A stretch of 64,000 nt of DNA from Cricetomys ansorgei (GCA_026225945.1 JAMJFZ010004066.1:2419001-2483000), one strand, 5' to 3'; positions 31,740 to 42,702 are shown, counted from the stretch's first letter. Translations and numbers: made by a program. The notes: generated by a model from the sequence alone, not told the origin.

Positions 31740-32354
31740 CAAAACCCTTTTTTCTTTAAAAATTAATTGTCTGCGGTATTTGGTTATAATGCTAGAAAAA
31801 TGATCGATACTCCATCCCTCTACAGCTCTAGACCATGATCCCAATTCCTAGTAGAACATGAAGGTCTCCTTGTTCCATTAAGGCAAGAAGGGGTTCCAGC
31901 TCACCTCTCCCAGCCTTAGCTTCTGGGTCTTTAAGATGAAGGAGAAAAACTGCCTGACGTTTTCTGTGTTTCAGAAAAGATCAAATAGGTGGTGGAGATG
32001 AACGTTCCTTGTAAATCACCCTGAGGTGATTATCCTTATTCTTCCTCCTTGGAACCTGCGAGTCCCACACTTCTCTGCCTCCAGTCCACAGATCCTGAGG
32101 CTTGCAGACAAACAGAGAATGCTTGTCAACTAAGGTCCCCAAAGAATCACTCCTTCAGTGAAAGACTCAGTTCTGCGGCCCTGCAGAAAACATCTATGAA
32201 ATCAGTAGGCACCAGCTTCCGGCAAGCCATTGCTTGCTCCCTGAAGAGACATCTCCAAATCCCCCAAAGTTCTCAAAAATAATCTTAAGCTCAGTAATTT
32301 TGGAAACAAGAGGAGGAGGAGGAGAAAAAGAAAGATGACAATCTAAACTAAAAA
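31740..32354. other. Unique-looking sequence, nothing recognised
   Basis: The plus frame 32049-32282 (77 codons) shows no domain. Confidence 0.4.
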
Positions 32355-32765
32355 CAAAAATAGAGGGTGGGTGAGAGGGTTCAGAGGGTAAAGGTGCTTG
32401 CGGTCACCCACACCTGATGACCAGCGGTTTTCAACCTGGGAGTCATGACCCCTTTGGGGAGCGAACAACCCTTTCACAGGGGTCACTGAAGACCATCTGC
32501 ATATCAGATATTTACATTACGATTCATAACAGCTGCAAAATCACAGTTATGAAGTAGCAATGAAAATAATGTTGTGGTTGGGGGTCGCCACAGCATGAGG
32601 AACTCTAATAAAGGGCCGCAGCTTTAGAGAGGTTGAGAACCACTGCCTTGAAACAACATAGCGGAAGGAACTTGATTCCTGCAAGTTGTTCTCTGACCTC
32701 TCCGCACACGCCACGCCACACATACATACAAACATACATACATGCATAAATGTGATGAAAGATTA
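32355..32765 (+). repeat. B3 SINE split by a URR1
   Basis: 'ggtgagagggttcagagggtaaaggtgcttgcgg' in pieces (to about 32420) and 'catagcggaaggaac', 'caagttgttctctgacctc' (from about 32646) are two halves of one B3. Confidence 0.7.
32422..32645 (-). mobile_element. URR1-like hAT transposon
   Basis: CAGCGGTTTTCAACC start and GGTTGAGAACCACTG end. Flanking 8-mers do not match convincingly, unlike the copies at 16415 and 20210. Inserted in a B3. Confidence 0.85.
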
Positions 32766-32879
32766 ACAGGTTAAGGAAAATAATTAGTTAAAAATAAAAT
32801 TTGGAAAATACAAGATAGAAGAGGACTCTAAGGACCTGGAAGGTAGAGATACAGATGGGACCGGACCCTAACAAAAAGG

Positions 32880-33012
32880 GTGAGAGGCTTGGCCAAATGG
32901 GCGGGGTCTCTTTGAGGGCGCGGCCCAGGCCTGCAAGAGGGGAACGCAGGGAGAGACTGGCGTGGAGCAGGGCCTGGCCCGCTGAACACGCTGAACACTC
33001 ACTGGAGCAGAA
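32880..33012 (+). promoter_or_regulatory. Candidate GC-box promoter region
   Basis: A GGGCGGGG Sp1-type box lies near 32900, after 'ggccaaat' (CAAT-like). The block is G+C-rich with several CpGs, and no TATA is seen. It precedes the open frame at 33013. Suggestive only. Confidence 0.25.
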
Positions 33013-33255
33013 ATGAGACCTCAGGTGGGACTGGGACGGCACCACTGGGCAGGGAGGAACCGGGGAGACCAGGATGCTATCCCAGCAGGGTACGAACCGG
33101 TGCTTGGCTGTGTGGAGGGGCTGGCAGCCAGAGAGGTGGAAGACCCGGAGGAGTTTAGGTTCTGCGGGTGGAGATGGGGTGGGGAAAGAGAGGGCTCCAG
33201 AGTAGATGTCTGGACAGAGATACTGGGAGACCCCGGCATTATCCTCTCCTGGGAG
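33013..33255 (+). other. Candidate unrecognised first coding exon
   Basis: ATG at 33013 with G at -3, then 81 codons open to a consensus donor, GAG|GTGAGC (33256). It starts MRPQVGLGRHHW and contains an acidic/aromatic stretch EDPEEFRFCGWRW, then ends ILGDPGIILSWE. No known domain, signal peptide or membrane segment recognised. The exon would end in phase 0. The minus strand is also open (33021-33275), so coding potential is not proven. Confidence 0.22.
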
Positions 33256-33547
33256 GTGAGCCTAGGTAGGCACACCAGACAAGTAAGCTCTGGACTCTTA
33301 AACAGGGGAACCCTCTGAGGGAAAAAGACACCCCAGAGTATCTAGACTCCCTCACCAGCCTTTAGAGTCTTCTTTCCAAAGGCATCCTCCACAGAGGTGA
33401 AGCATTTCCTCTGCCCCACCCCTTTCCCCTCTGTGACCGTCACCCTCATAGTCTCCCATTCCCTTTCCCACCGCAGACGGAGCCATGCAATAGTTACTTT
33501 TCTCAGTTCTATAGCAAAACACATGGGGAAAAGTCAACTTGAAGGAT

Positions 33548-33728
33548 TTCAAGGCCAGCAAGAGGACTCAGCAGGCAAAGGCGCTTGCTGACAAGCCTGA
33601 CGACCTGAGTTTGATCCCCAGGATCGACATGTTGGAAGGAGAAAACAGACTCTGCACACTGTCCTTTGACCTCTACGTGTGTGTGCATGTATGTGTGTGT
33701 CCATTAACACACAAATAAGTTAAGTTTT
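33548..33728 (+). repeat. B3 SINE
   Basis: 'ggccagcaagaggactcagcagg', 'gacaagcctgacgacctgagtttgatcccc' in pieces, 'gttggaaggagaaaacagac', TG/CA-rich 3' part and a short T/A end. Confidence 0.85.
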
Positions 33729-33737
33729 TTTTTTTTT

Positions 33738-34060
33738 TAAGAAGGAAGGGTTTATTCTGACTCACAGTTCACGAGTGCAGCCCATCAAGGAGTGACAGCA
33801 GGAGCAGCAGCAGGCTGTGGTCACATTGCGTGAACAGTCAGGAAACTGAGAGAGGTAAATGCTGGCCCGGAGCCCACTTTCTCCTTTTTCCTTACACCCC
33901 ACCCCCACCCCATGGCCTGATGCTACCCACATCCAGGGTGGGTTGTCCCTGCTCCGGTAAACTTTCTGGACACATTCTCATAGATATATACCCACAGATG
34001 GGATTCCATAGTGAGTCTGAAACCAGTTAAATCAATAGTAGAGATCAGCCATTACACAGC
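33738..34060 (-). repeat. MaLR-like LTR fragment
   Basis: 'agggtttattctgactcacagttc' and 'agcccatcaaggagtgacagc' match the style of an antisense MaLR 3' half; the rest is diverged. Confidence 0.42.
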
Positions 34061-34164
34061 ACAAGACCAGGAGGAGCTGGGAGTCCTTCCAAGGTGGTGC
34101 AGCTAGGACTCCTGCCTCAATGTCCAGGTTTTAATGTAAGGGGATTTTTTAAAAAAATCTTCAT

Positions 34165-34355
34165 TTAGGCTCGGTGGTAGCGGCACATGCCTTTAATTTC
34201 AACACTCAGGAGGCAGAGGCTGTGAGTTTGAGGCCAGCCTGATCTACAGAGTGAGTTCCAGGCTAGACAGGACTACACAGAGAAACCTGGCCTCAAAAAA
34301 ACATAAATAAAATAAAATAAAATAAAATAAATAAAAACTAAAAATAAATAAATAA
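34165..34355 (+). repeat. B1 SINE
   Basis: Near-complete B1: 'cggcacatgcctttaatttc', 'actcaggaggcagaggctg', 'gtttgaggccagcctgatctac', 'ggactacacagagaaacc', then an (AAAT)n tail to about 34355. Confidence 0.93.
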
Positions 34356-34446
34356 ATCTTCATTTGGAGAAAAAGGAAGCCACTTCAGCAAGATTTCAGA
34401 GTCTTTCCTAGGAGGTCATGCCCTTTTTGTTTTAAATGTCAATTTA

Positions 34447-34630
34447 TGTTGCTGGAGAGACGGCTCAGCAGTTCAGAGCACATACTGTGGGTGGAACTGC
34501 CTGTAACTCCAGCTCTAAGAGACCTGATACCCTCTTCTCTGGACTCCATGAGCACCTGAATTCATACATGTGCAAATCCCCACCACACAGATGCTCATAT
34601 GCACAAGTAAAAAAATTAATCTTTTTAAAA
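34447..34630 (+). repeat. B2 SINE
   Basis: 'tgctggagagacggctcagc', 'ctgcctgtaactccagctc', 'gataccctcttctctggactc', A/T-rich tail. Confidence 0.9.
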
Positions 34631-34789
34631 ATACCAATTAATGAACCCCTTCAAGGATCAAAACTGATCCTATAGGTTTGTATTTTAAGCCCGTGACCAC
34701 TAAAAGGGAGATGTGTGTTCTGGAGTCCACAGGAAAGTGGCATCTCTAATGGGACACAGACTTGCTTTGATTTCTGGGTTTTGTTAGGG

Positions 34790-35130
34790 ATGGAGAGGTG
34801 GCATGGTGGGTACGAATGCTTACTGCACAAACACGAGTGCCCAAACTTATCAGACCCCACATAAGTCACGTATGAGCATACAGACACCTGTGATCCCAGT
34901 ACGGTGGAAGGTGGAGACAGGAAGATGGCGGGGCTCACTGGCTGTGAGCCTAGCTCCAGGATCAGCGAGAGACCCTGTCTCAAGGGAAGAAAGTGAGGAG
35001 TAATAAAGCTGGTGCCTTGTGTCCTAATGGCTTGGTGAGTATGCACAGGTGTGCACACCCTCACATACATGTGCACATATGCCAGAGAGAGGGAGAGAGA
35101 CAGAGACACAGAGGGAAAAGGGAGACATAC
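34790..35130 (+). repeat. B4 SINE with GAGA tail
   Basis: 'ggagaggtggcatggtggg', 'gtgatcccagtacggtggaagg', 'agcgagagaccctgtctcaag', then CA and GAGACA-rich tail. Confidence 0.75.
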
Positions 35131-35194
35131 AGTGATTGGGAGGTTTCTTTGAGAAGGGGCTGTGGAGGGAAGACACGGGCATAGGTTTTGAAAA

Positions 35195-35690
35195 CAGGAA
35201 AAAAAATCAACCCACAATGCCATTCCTGGGTATTTCCCCAAAGAACTGTAAGTCAGCACATCACAGAGGTACTTGCAATCACTGATGCCCTATTCACAAT
35301 AGTTGAGTCCTAAAACCATCCGAGGTGTCCATCAACAAAGGAATAAAGAGAATATGGCGCATACCCAATGGAACGTCTTCAGCCAGGAAGAAAAATGAAA
35401 TTATGTCATTTGTGGGGAAATGGATACAACTGGAGACCATCATATTGAGCCAGCAATAGAAAGACAATTGTATGTTTTTCCCTGGTTTGTGGCTTCTGGG
35501 TTTTATAAAGTCTCATGCCATATATGTATGTACATGTGAAATACAATTAGAAGTGAAATTGTCTAGGGAAACAAAGGGGAAACTGAGGTGGGGACAGGAA
35601 GAGAAAATGCACAGAGCAGAGGAGTGAGTCTGGGGAAAATACGTTCAACACACAATATATACCTTGAATATATTTATGTACAAACATACA
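35195..35690 (+). repeat. L1 fragment: ORF2 3' end and 3' UTR
   Basis: 'gccattcctgggtatttccccaa', 'ttcacaatagttgagtc', 'aggtgtccatcaacaaagg', 'cagccaggaagaaaaatgaa' and 'ggatacaactggagacc' follow the L1 ORF2 C-terminal coding order. The 3' UTR continues to about 35690. The frame is broken and the element is truncated and inactive. Confidence 0.75.
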
Positions 35691-35717
35691 TGTATGCGTA
35701 TATACATACACATATAC

Positions 35718-36010
35718 ATTCCAGATGGCTCAGTGGGTTAAAACACTTGCCAGAAATGCCTGATGACCTGATTTTGGGCCCCAGAACCCACATAAGAAGC
35801 CAGATGTGGTGGTGCACATCTGTAATCCCAGCTGGAAAGTGGAAACAGGAGAATACCCTGGAAGCTCACAGGCCGGTAGTCTTGAACACAAAACATGGCA
35901 GCAGAAACTAGACAGGCTTCTACCTTGATGAGGTATAAAACAACAGAAAATTGTCCTCTGACCCTTACACGCTGTGGCACACATGTATATACACACATGT
36001 GCACACACAA
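35718..36010 (+). repeat. B4 SINE
   Basis: 'agatggctcagtgggttaaaac', 'gccagatgtggtggtgcacatctgtaatccc' in pieces, 'gaaaattgtcctctgaccc', CA-rich tail. Confidence 0.8.
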
Positions 36011-36600
36011 AGAAAACCCATCCAGGCTGCAGAGTAGAGCAAGCTACTGTGGCTGTCTGAATTACACATGGAGTTCAAGAACAAGGGCAGAGGGAGGGAG
36101 GGACAGGGTGCAAGTTTGGCATAGTCAGACAGCCCCACCAACAGTACTATACAGCGTTCAGCAGGGATGTATGAGAACACCCACCAAAGCTTCTGGAATG
36201 GTTTGTACTCGAATCCCATGCTGTCTGTGATAAACCAAAGCCCACAACACAGACAGCCACACCCCTACAAGGTGACCATTTCCTTGGGAATTTATGCCTG
36301 CCTGAGTCTGACCCTCCCCAACAGGCTTAGAAATCTAATTTTCCGTTCATTCGGGTGCTATTTACTGAGCAGTGGATCTGTACCAGATGTTGATTTTCTG
36401 GTGACAGCAAAATGGTTCCATCTCTTGGAGGTGACCTGACATGAACCAAGTTCAAAGAACTGATGAATAGAAGCCACAGTGCCCGTTTAATAAGTTACCC
36501 TGAGAGACAGGCTCTCTCTCCCTCAGACAGGCTCTCAGGAGCATCAAGTGACTATCAGCTGGTCACTCTGTCAGACAGATTGTCTCGCAGACCAACTGTG
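36011..36600. other. Unique-looking sequence, nothing recognised
   Basis: A local GACAGGCTCTC/GACAGATTGTC motif repeats at about 36510-36590. No gene signature. Confidence 0.42.
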
Positions 36601-36601
36601 C

Positions 36602-36795
36602 ACCCATGTGTGTGCACATGTACATACACACACACACACATCTGGAGGCCAGAGGACAATCCTGGGTGTTATTTCCCAGGAGCTATCGACCTAGTTTTTA
36701 AAGACAGGGTCTCCTGTTGGCCTGGAGCTCACCAATTTGGCTAGGCTTGCTGACATGAAGTCCCAAGGATCCTCCTGTTTTTGTCTCCCCAGCTT
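36602..36795 (-). repeat. B4 SINE
   Basis: 'tggaggccagaggacaatcc', 'gacagggtctcctgttggcctggagctcacc' in pieces, 'tttgtctccccag'. Its ID end is replaced by the B2 that follows. Confidence 0.78.
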
Positions 36796-36796
36796 G

Positions 36797-36962
36797 TTGC
36801 TCTTGCAGAGGATCAGAGTTTGGTCCTCAGCATCCATGATGAGCAACTCAAAACCATCTGTAACTCCAGACTGAGAAGATCCAATGCCCTATTCTGTCCA
36901 CCATAGGCACCTACACTCACATGCAAATACCCACACAGAGACAACAATTAAAAATAAAGCAA
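36797..36962 (+). repeat. B2 SINE
   Basis: 'tgctcttgcagaggatcagagtttggtcc' in pieces, 'aaccatctgtaactccag', 'gccctattctgtccaccatagg', then a tail with AATAAA. Confidence 0.8.
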
Positions 36963-37054
36963 GTCTTACAAGAAAAATAGAGGAGCTTGGGGATGCTGTC
37001 CTGGAACAGGGCTGACATGATGGATGGAGAGACAGCCTGGACTTTCAGTATGTA

Positions 37055-37222
37055 AGTTGTCTTAACTACTTCTGCATCCCTGTGATAGAACACCGACCAG
37101 AACAATGTAACAGGGGAAGAATTTACTCTGACTCACAGTCTGAGAGGCTATAGTCTCTCATGATGGGTCCATTATTTTCTTTTCTGTTACTGGGACAAAG
37201 TAGCCTGACCAAAACAACTTAA
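37055..37222 (-). repeat. MaLR-like LTR pieces
   Basis: Two antisense 3'-end starts in succession: 'ttgtcttaactacttctgc' (37055) and 'ttttcttttctgttactggg' (about 37172), each with 'accagaacaa/accaaaacaac'. Confidence 0.5.
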
Positions 37223-37395
37223 GAGGGTGCTAGAGAGATGGCTCGGTGGTTAAGAGCACTTGCTGTTCTTACAGAGGTCCCAAGTTCAATTCCTAGCACC
37301 TACATCCAGTGGCTCACAACCACCTGTAACTCTAGCTCCAGGGAGACTCTTCACCTCTGCTCTCTAAGGGCACTTTATATACCTACCAATACACC
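37222..37395 (+). repeat. B2 SINE
   Basis: 'gctagagagatggctcggtgg', 'gagcacttgctgttcttacagagg', 'caagttcaattcctagcacc', 'cacaaccacctgtaactc'. Confidence 0.93.
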
Positions 37396-37528
37396 AACAT
37401 AGAGAGAGAGAGAGAAAGAGAGAAACAGAAAGAGACAGAGAGAAACAGAGAGAGACAGAGAGAGACAGAGAGAGACAGAGAGACAGAGAGATAGAGAGAG
37501 ATGGAGAGACAGAGAGAGAGAGACAGAG
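37396..37528. repeat. (GAGACA)n simple repeat
   Basis: GAGA and GAGACAGA units between a B2 and a B1. Ser/Leu-rich minus-strand frame is an artefact. Confidence 0.95.
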
Positions 37529-37650
37529 AGTACTAGCACTCAGGAGGCAGAGGCAGGCAGATTTTTGTGAGTTTGAGAACAATCTCATCTACAAAGTGAG
37601 TTCTAGGATATCTAGAGCTATGTGGAGAGATCCTGTCTCAAAACAAACAA
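37528..37650 (+). repeat. B1 SINE, 5'-truncated
   Basis: 'actcaggaggcaga', 'gtgagtttgagaacaatctcatctac', 'gagagatcctgtctcaaaac'. Confidence 0.82.
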
Positions 37651-37682
37651 CCAAAAAAATAATAACTCTGGAAAAAGAAAAA

Positions 37683-38004
37683 GACTTAAGAAATAAAGGC
37701 TTGGTTTGGCTTACAGCTCCAGAGCGGTAAGCCAATCACACTGGGGAAGACACGGCACAGGCAGGGAAGGGGTGACAGCTGGAGCAGGAAGCCGGTTGAT
37801 CACACCGCCTTCCTTCAGAGAAGGAACAGGAAGTGGGGCCAGCCTATAAAACCTCAAAGCCCGCCCCCCCAGTGATATAGATCCTTCAGCAAGGCTTGAC
37901 CTCCTAAAGGTTCCATAACCTTCCCAAACAACCCCACCAGTTGGGAACCAAGTATCCAAACACGTCAGCCTACAAGAGGTATTCCATATTCGAACCACAA
38001 CAGT
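37683..38004 (-). mobile_element. MaLR-type LTR, antisense
   Basis: 'ggcttggtttggcttacagctcc', 'gcaggaagccggttgatcac', 'caaggcttgacctcctaaagg', 'caccagttgggaaccaag', 'attcgaaccac'. Close to a complete LTR in antisense. Confidence 0.6.
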
Positions 38005-38285
38005 GGGGACGGCGTGGTGGTGGGTTGCAGAAGTTGCAGTACCAAGAGTCAATTACAACATTGACTCATATCTTAACAGGCCAGGAAGCAGAGAGAACCA
38101 GATGAGAAGCAGGGCCAACCTACAGTCCTCAAAGCCTCTGTCCCACAGCCCCATGTTTGTCAGTTGAAACTTATGTCCCAATGGTTCTACAGCCCCCCAG
38201 AAAACAGAAGCTCCATCTGGAGACCAAATGTTCAAACACATGAGCCTCAAGGAACATTTCAAATTCAAATCGCAGTAAGTCTTCT
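38005..38285 (-). repeat. MaLR-type LTR fragment
   Basis: Repeats the same landmarks ('caggaagcagagagaacc', 'cctcaaagcctctgtcccac', 'gttcaaacacatgagcctc'). Second copy directly after the first. Confidence 0.5.
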
Positions 38286-38332
38286 GCATTCAGAACAAAA
38301 CAGAAAGCCCTGAAGGTGGAGGAGAGCAGGGA

Positions 38333-38622
38333 GATGGCTCCTTTTCTATCGCTGTGATGAAGCACCATGACCAAGGAAACTTATAAAAGAAAATATTTAA
38401 TTGGGAGTATGGTTTCTGGGGGTTAGAGTCCATGATGGTGGAGTGAAGTAACAGCTGAGAGCTTGCATCCTGATCCACAAGCATGGCAACAGAGGAGAGG
38501 AGAGATTTGGGAGGGGGTGAGCACTGAAAATGTCACGAGTCTTTTGAAAGCTCCTCCTTCTGCCAGCTGAGGAACAAGTATTCAAATGTATGAACCTTGA
38601 GAGGTGCCCTCATTCGACCCGC
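38333..38622 (-). repeat. MaLR-type LTR fragment
   Basis: Third copy: 'tttctatcgctgtgatgaagcaccatgacc' in pieces, 'agaaaatatttaattggg', 'aggaacaagtattcaaatgta', 'cattcgac'. Confidence 0.58.
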
Positions 38623-38624
38623 CG

Positions 38625-38855
38625 CCATGGGTAAGGATTCTTTCAATGAAGCTTGATGACCTAAGTTCAGTCCCCCAGGACTCACATGGTGGGAGAAGGG
38701 AACTGGCAAGGTGTCCTCTGACGTCCACGCACTGTGGCCTGTGAGCCGAGTGTGTGAGCTCACTCGCACACGTGCATGCGTGCAAGCGTGCCTGTGCACG
38801 CTCCCGTACATACTCACACACACACAAATAACTAAATAAACTAATATGCAATTTT
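38625..38855 (+). repeat. B3 SINE
   Basis: 'atgaagcttgatgacctaagttcag', 'ctcacatggtgggagaagg', 'caaggtgtcctctgacgtcc', a CA-rich part and AAATAA tail. Confidence 0.82.
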
Positions 38856-38871
38856 TTAAAAGAAAGAAAAA

Positions 38872-39060
38872 GGATACTGGGGAGCTCAGTTAATAGAATG
38901 CTTACTTAACATGCATGAGACCCTGAGTCCAATCCTTAGCACCCCATAAAACCAGGAGTGGTGACATGTGCCCTTAATCCGAACACTCAAATTCTCAGCT
39001 ACATAGAGAGTTTGGAGCCAGTATGGTGTTTAGGAAGAGAGAGAGAGACAGAGACAGAAT
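38872..39060 (+). repeat. ID-B1 composite SINE
   Basis: ID head 'ctggggagctcagttaatag' to 'gagtccaatccttagcacc', then a B1-like 'ggagtggtgacatgtgccc' and 'ctacatagagagtttggagcc'. Confidence 0.7.
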
Positions 39061-39777
39061 GAACGGCACCTGTGTCCCCTCCTCCAGTGAAGACCCTTCA
39101 CTGTCGCCGGCTCTCCCCAAGCAGACCCACTGCTAAGGGCACCTGCTTGGTTGATATCATCATACCATCCCTTCTTTTCAATAAAAAGAGAGACTTTCAT
39201 CTTATAATAACACATGTCTTCCCAGGGACATTTTTAACTTGAAAAAGAAAAAAAAAAAGAACCCTCAAAACTTTGAAAATCACATTAAACATTGAATCAT
39301 GAATCTCTGTACCTCCCCCTCAAGATCAAAATACTGTATTTTTGCAAATGGCAGAAATATAAAATGTCTTTCCTCGGTCATATGTTGGTCTGACTGACAC
39401 ATCTCAGAGACAGACGGCCACACTGCTTAATTCTTGCCTTTATATATCTTAATGGGCTATGTGCCATGATTTTGATCTGTTCTGGAAGCTTCTCTACAGC
39501 CACATTGACATCGTTTAGAATTTGCCTGATTGTGGTCGCTCTGCCTGGAGTGTTTCTCCTTCATCTTGTACTATATTTTGTCCCCATTGGTTCCCTTCCT
39601 GGCTCACTCCTGTGTAAGCAGGCTCAATATGAGACCACCTTATTTTCCATTCATATAAAAATCTGGTGTGCCTATGGACACGCGCAGGAAGGCCTATACC
39701 CAGGGCCCTGTTGCCGTGGGAACTGGAGCTAGTTCTCTGGATGCTGTGAGCTTCACCTCTAAATATGTTTTATTATG

Positions 39778-39778
<1 letters not shown>
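39061..39778. other. Mostly unique-looking sequence, possible L2 piece
   Basis: 39530-39620 ('cgctctgcctggagtgtttctcc', 'ttcctggctcactcctgtg') resembles the 3' region of L2. Otherwise nothing recognised. Confidence 0.4.

Positions 39779-39823
<45 letters not shown>
39779..39823. repeat. (TG)n microsatellite
   Basis: Perfect TG run of about 21 units at the head of an antisense B4. Confidence 0.95.
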
Positions 39824-39826
<3 letters not shown>

Positions 39827-40337
39827 TGGGTACTTGCAAGTCATAGCACACATATGGAAGCCAGAGGATAACATTTTTTTCATTTTCAAGGATTTGTTTT
39901 TAATATGTAATTTTGTGCATATGTGTGAATTCATGTATATGAGTGTAGGGATCTTAGAAGATCATGAGAGGATGTCAGATTCCCTGAATCTGGAGTTTCA
40001 GATGGTTGTGAGCCACCTGAAGTGGATGCTGGGAACCAAACCTGAGTCCTCTGCAAGAACAGTATGTGCTCTTAACTGCTGAGGCATCTTTCCAGCTCCC
40101 AGAGAACAACTTTGGGGAGTCTGAAATTTGGTTTTCTCTCCTCCCACCTTGCTGCAACGGGGTCCCTCTTTGTCGTTCCTGCCATGCGGAGTGATTCCCT
40201 ATTTCAGCGTCCGGTTTTGTGAGTGCATATGCACACCACAGCAACCAGCTTTTATACATGGGTTCTGGGGACGGAACTCAGGTTGTAAGGCTTGCTCAGC
40301 TAGAAACTTTAATTTGCTGAGCCATCTTGCCAGCCGA
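39824..40337 (-). repeat. B4 SINE split by a B2
   Basis: B4 pieces 39824-39878 ('tggaagccagaggataac') and 40098-40337 ('agagaacaactttggggag', 'ttctggggacggaactcagg', 'ctgagccatcttgccagcc') surround an antisense B2. Confidence 0.72.
39885..40097 (-). repeat. B2 SINE, nested in B4
   Basis: 'gatttgtttttaatatg', 'tctggagtttcagatggttgtgagcc', 'gctgggaaccaaacctgagtcctctgc' in pieces, 'ctgaggcatctttccagctcc'. Confidence 0.88.
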
Positions 40338-40339
40338 AG

Positions 40340-41003
40340 CTTCACCTCTGGTCACTGACCTCTGACACCTCTCCCTTACAAGATCCAGACCCTTCAACTC
40401 CCACGGTCTACCATACCTCTCCTTTCCCTTTGCAAAAGCCACCACCTCTTTGAGCAGCAACCACAGGAACTGATGTATGATTCATGGGCTGCTCTTGGCC
40501 TGGGAGTGGGTACCAGGGGAGAGGATCAGGAGGCCCAGAGAAGCACTTTGGTTCAGGGAACATTCATTCACTGATGCACATCTGTGCTGCCTAGAAGTGC
40601 ATTAAAGAGAATGAAATGTGCTGCTACTTCTAAAATAGCTTTTGAATGTGCAAAGTGCTCAGGGGGGGTGGGGAACCGAGGGAGTCTGATGAGGTCCTGG
40701 GCTGTGAGAGGGCTTCATTCTGGCTTTGTTCTTGAAGTGAAGCACAAAGTGCAGTGTGCACTAGCATGGCCTATCCTGGGACCTCTGGGGAGGAGATAAG
40801 CCTATCTCAGCGATAGTAGAAATGCAGAACCCAGGGCTCCTTTCTGTCACCAAGCAAGCTAAGGCAAGAATGGCTTCATTACCCTGGCTTGGCAGGGAGG
40901 TCCCTGCAGCCTTCACCCCACAATAGCCAAGTGACTTTATATCCTGTCTCAGTCTCTACCATGAACCATCCAAAGAGTCTTGGAAAGCCACACATCTCAT
41001 TGA
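40340..41003. other. Unique-looking sequence, nothing recognised
   Basis: The plus frame 40584-40799 (71 codons) has no known motif. Confidence 0.42.
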
Positions 41004-41004
41004 C

Positions 41005-41357
41005 CTACTTAGCTTTGGTTGTCAACTCGACACAGCCTAGAGTTATCTGAAAGGAAAGCATCAATTGAGAAATTGCCTGTATCGAATTGGTCTATGGACT
41101 GTCTGTGCAGGGCTGTCTTAATTGTTAATTGGTGTAGGATGGCACACTGTGGGCAGCATCATTCCCTAAGCAGGTGGTCCTGGGCTGCATAAGAGTATGA
41201 ACCTGAGCTAGACAGCAAGCGGCATTCTCCCACAGCTTCTCCTTCAAATTTCTGCCTGACTCGGTGATGAACTTTGATGTATAAGCCAAATAAACCCTTT
41301 CCTCCTCGAGTTGATTTTGGTCCATTTTATGACCGAAACAGAAAGGAAACTAAAACA
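41005..41357 (+). mobile_element. MaLR-type solo LTR
   Basis: 'gttgtcaactcgacacagcctagagttatctg' in pieces, 'gtataagccaaataaacccttt' (AATAAA at about 41289), and end 'gaaactaaaaca'. Diverged but near full length. Confidence 0.7.
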
Positions 41358-41635
41358 CCCAGGTGTTAGAGGAAGTGTGTACTGTTGATTCCAGAACTGC
41401 CAGATGGTTCCCCAACTGTGGCTGGCTGGTCTCAGCGTACATCCAGTCCTGTGGAGTTTTCAGAAGCGTCACTTGTCAGGGAGACCAGACTTAACAAGTG
41501 AATCTAAGAAGTCGTGAATCAAGAAGGCAAGCAAAGATGAGAATTGGGTCTGATATACAAGTGTCAGTTGTCACTCCCAGTGGCATGTGGTAGAAATTCC
41601 AGTGCAATCCCTCGTAAAGAGAGGAAAAATCAGGA
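41358..41635. other. Unique-looking sequence, nothing recognised
   Basis: No repeat or gene signature. Confidence 0.4.
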
Positions 41636-41818
41636 CTCGATATGTAGCTGAATTGGTAGAGTGTGGTCTAGCATGCATAAAGCCCTGGATTCTATCTCTA
41701 GTGCTGCATAAAGTGTGGTGTTTCGTACACACCTGTAATCCCAGCATTCAGGAGGTGGAGGCAGGAGAATCAGGAGTTCGAAACCACCATGAGATGGATA
41801 AAATCCTGTCCCCTCAAA
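41636..41818 (+). repeat. ID-B1 composite SINE
   Basis: ID head 'tgtagctgaattggtagag' to 'ccctggattctatctctag', then B1 'cacacctgtaatcccagcattcaggaggtggaggc' in pieces and an A run. Confidence 0.8.
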
Positions 41819-41837
41819 AAAAAAATTCCAGAGTATG

Positions 41838-42115
41838 GGGAACTGGTGACATGGCTCAATTGGTAAAGTACTTGCCACACAGCATAAGGACGTGAGATTG
41901 GATCTCTAGCACACACTGCCACACATGGCTTTTACCTAGGTGCTGGAGGCTGATCCCTTGATTATTGGATGACCAGCCCAGCCCAAATTGATGAGATCCT
42001 GCCACCATGAATGATACCTAACTTCCCAGCCATGATGAACTGAAATTCTCTGAAGCTGTGAGCCTAAACAACTCTCTCCTTTAAGGGGCTTTTTCAGGTA
42101 TTTTGTCCCAGTGAT
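41838..42115 (+). repeat. B4 SINE joined to a MaLR 3' end
   Basis: B4 'ggtgacatggctcaattggtaaagtac' in pieces to about 42003, then 'ctgaagctgtgagcctaaac' and 'ggctttttcaggtattttgtcc', a MaLR-type LTR 3' end. Confidence 0.6.
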
Positions 42116-42117
42116 AA

Positions 42118-42156
<39 letters not shown>

Positions 42157-42157
42157 A
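42113..42157. repeat. (AATA)n simple repeat
   Basis: About ten tandem AATA units after the LTR end. Confidence 0.95.
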
Positions 42158-42159
42158 GC

Positions 42160-42702
42160 ATAGACTTTCCTAAATAGCTTTTCCTGTGGAGCCCACCTTA
42201 GCACCCTGGCTTGTATGAGCAATGATACCTAGTGATCTCTGCCTGGTTGGAGAACCTGAGGACCAGGCAGAAGCCTGGAGATCTGGCTACCCCTGAGACC
42301 CAAGTTGCTGCCCTCAGCCATACCCTAAATAGCCTTCTGGGCAGCTCAGCTTCTCTGCAGGTGGGAAGGCCAGAGGCAGGCCCTCCAAGGGTACAAAGGA
42401 GGGATCAAAGAGAATCTGCAAACACCCTGTGAAAGTGTGATTTTATAAGTAGCTACAACATTTCATTATTTATGCCTGCCTACAGAAGAATCTTCTAGAA
42501 CCTGGGCTGAGCTCTTACTGATCTAGCTGTGCCTAGGGCAGGCCTTGGTAACCCCCTGGGAGTTTGTCCTTTCCCATTCTTCTATTTTTCCTTACTTAGC
42601 TCCTAGTTGAAAAATGTGCAGTTCTGAGCTATTCTCCCTCCTATTAACTCCAGAGTCCTCCATTTGGCAGGAATAGCCCTTCAATAAATCTGGGAAGAAA
42701 AG
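42160..42702. other. Unique-looking sequence, nothing recognised
   Basis: No repeat or exon signature found. Confidence 0.42.

Noticed and set aside
35195..35690. Active L1
   Set aside because: Only the 3' end of ORF2 and the UTR remain, with a broken frame.
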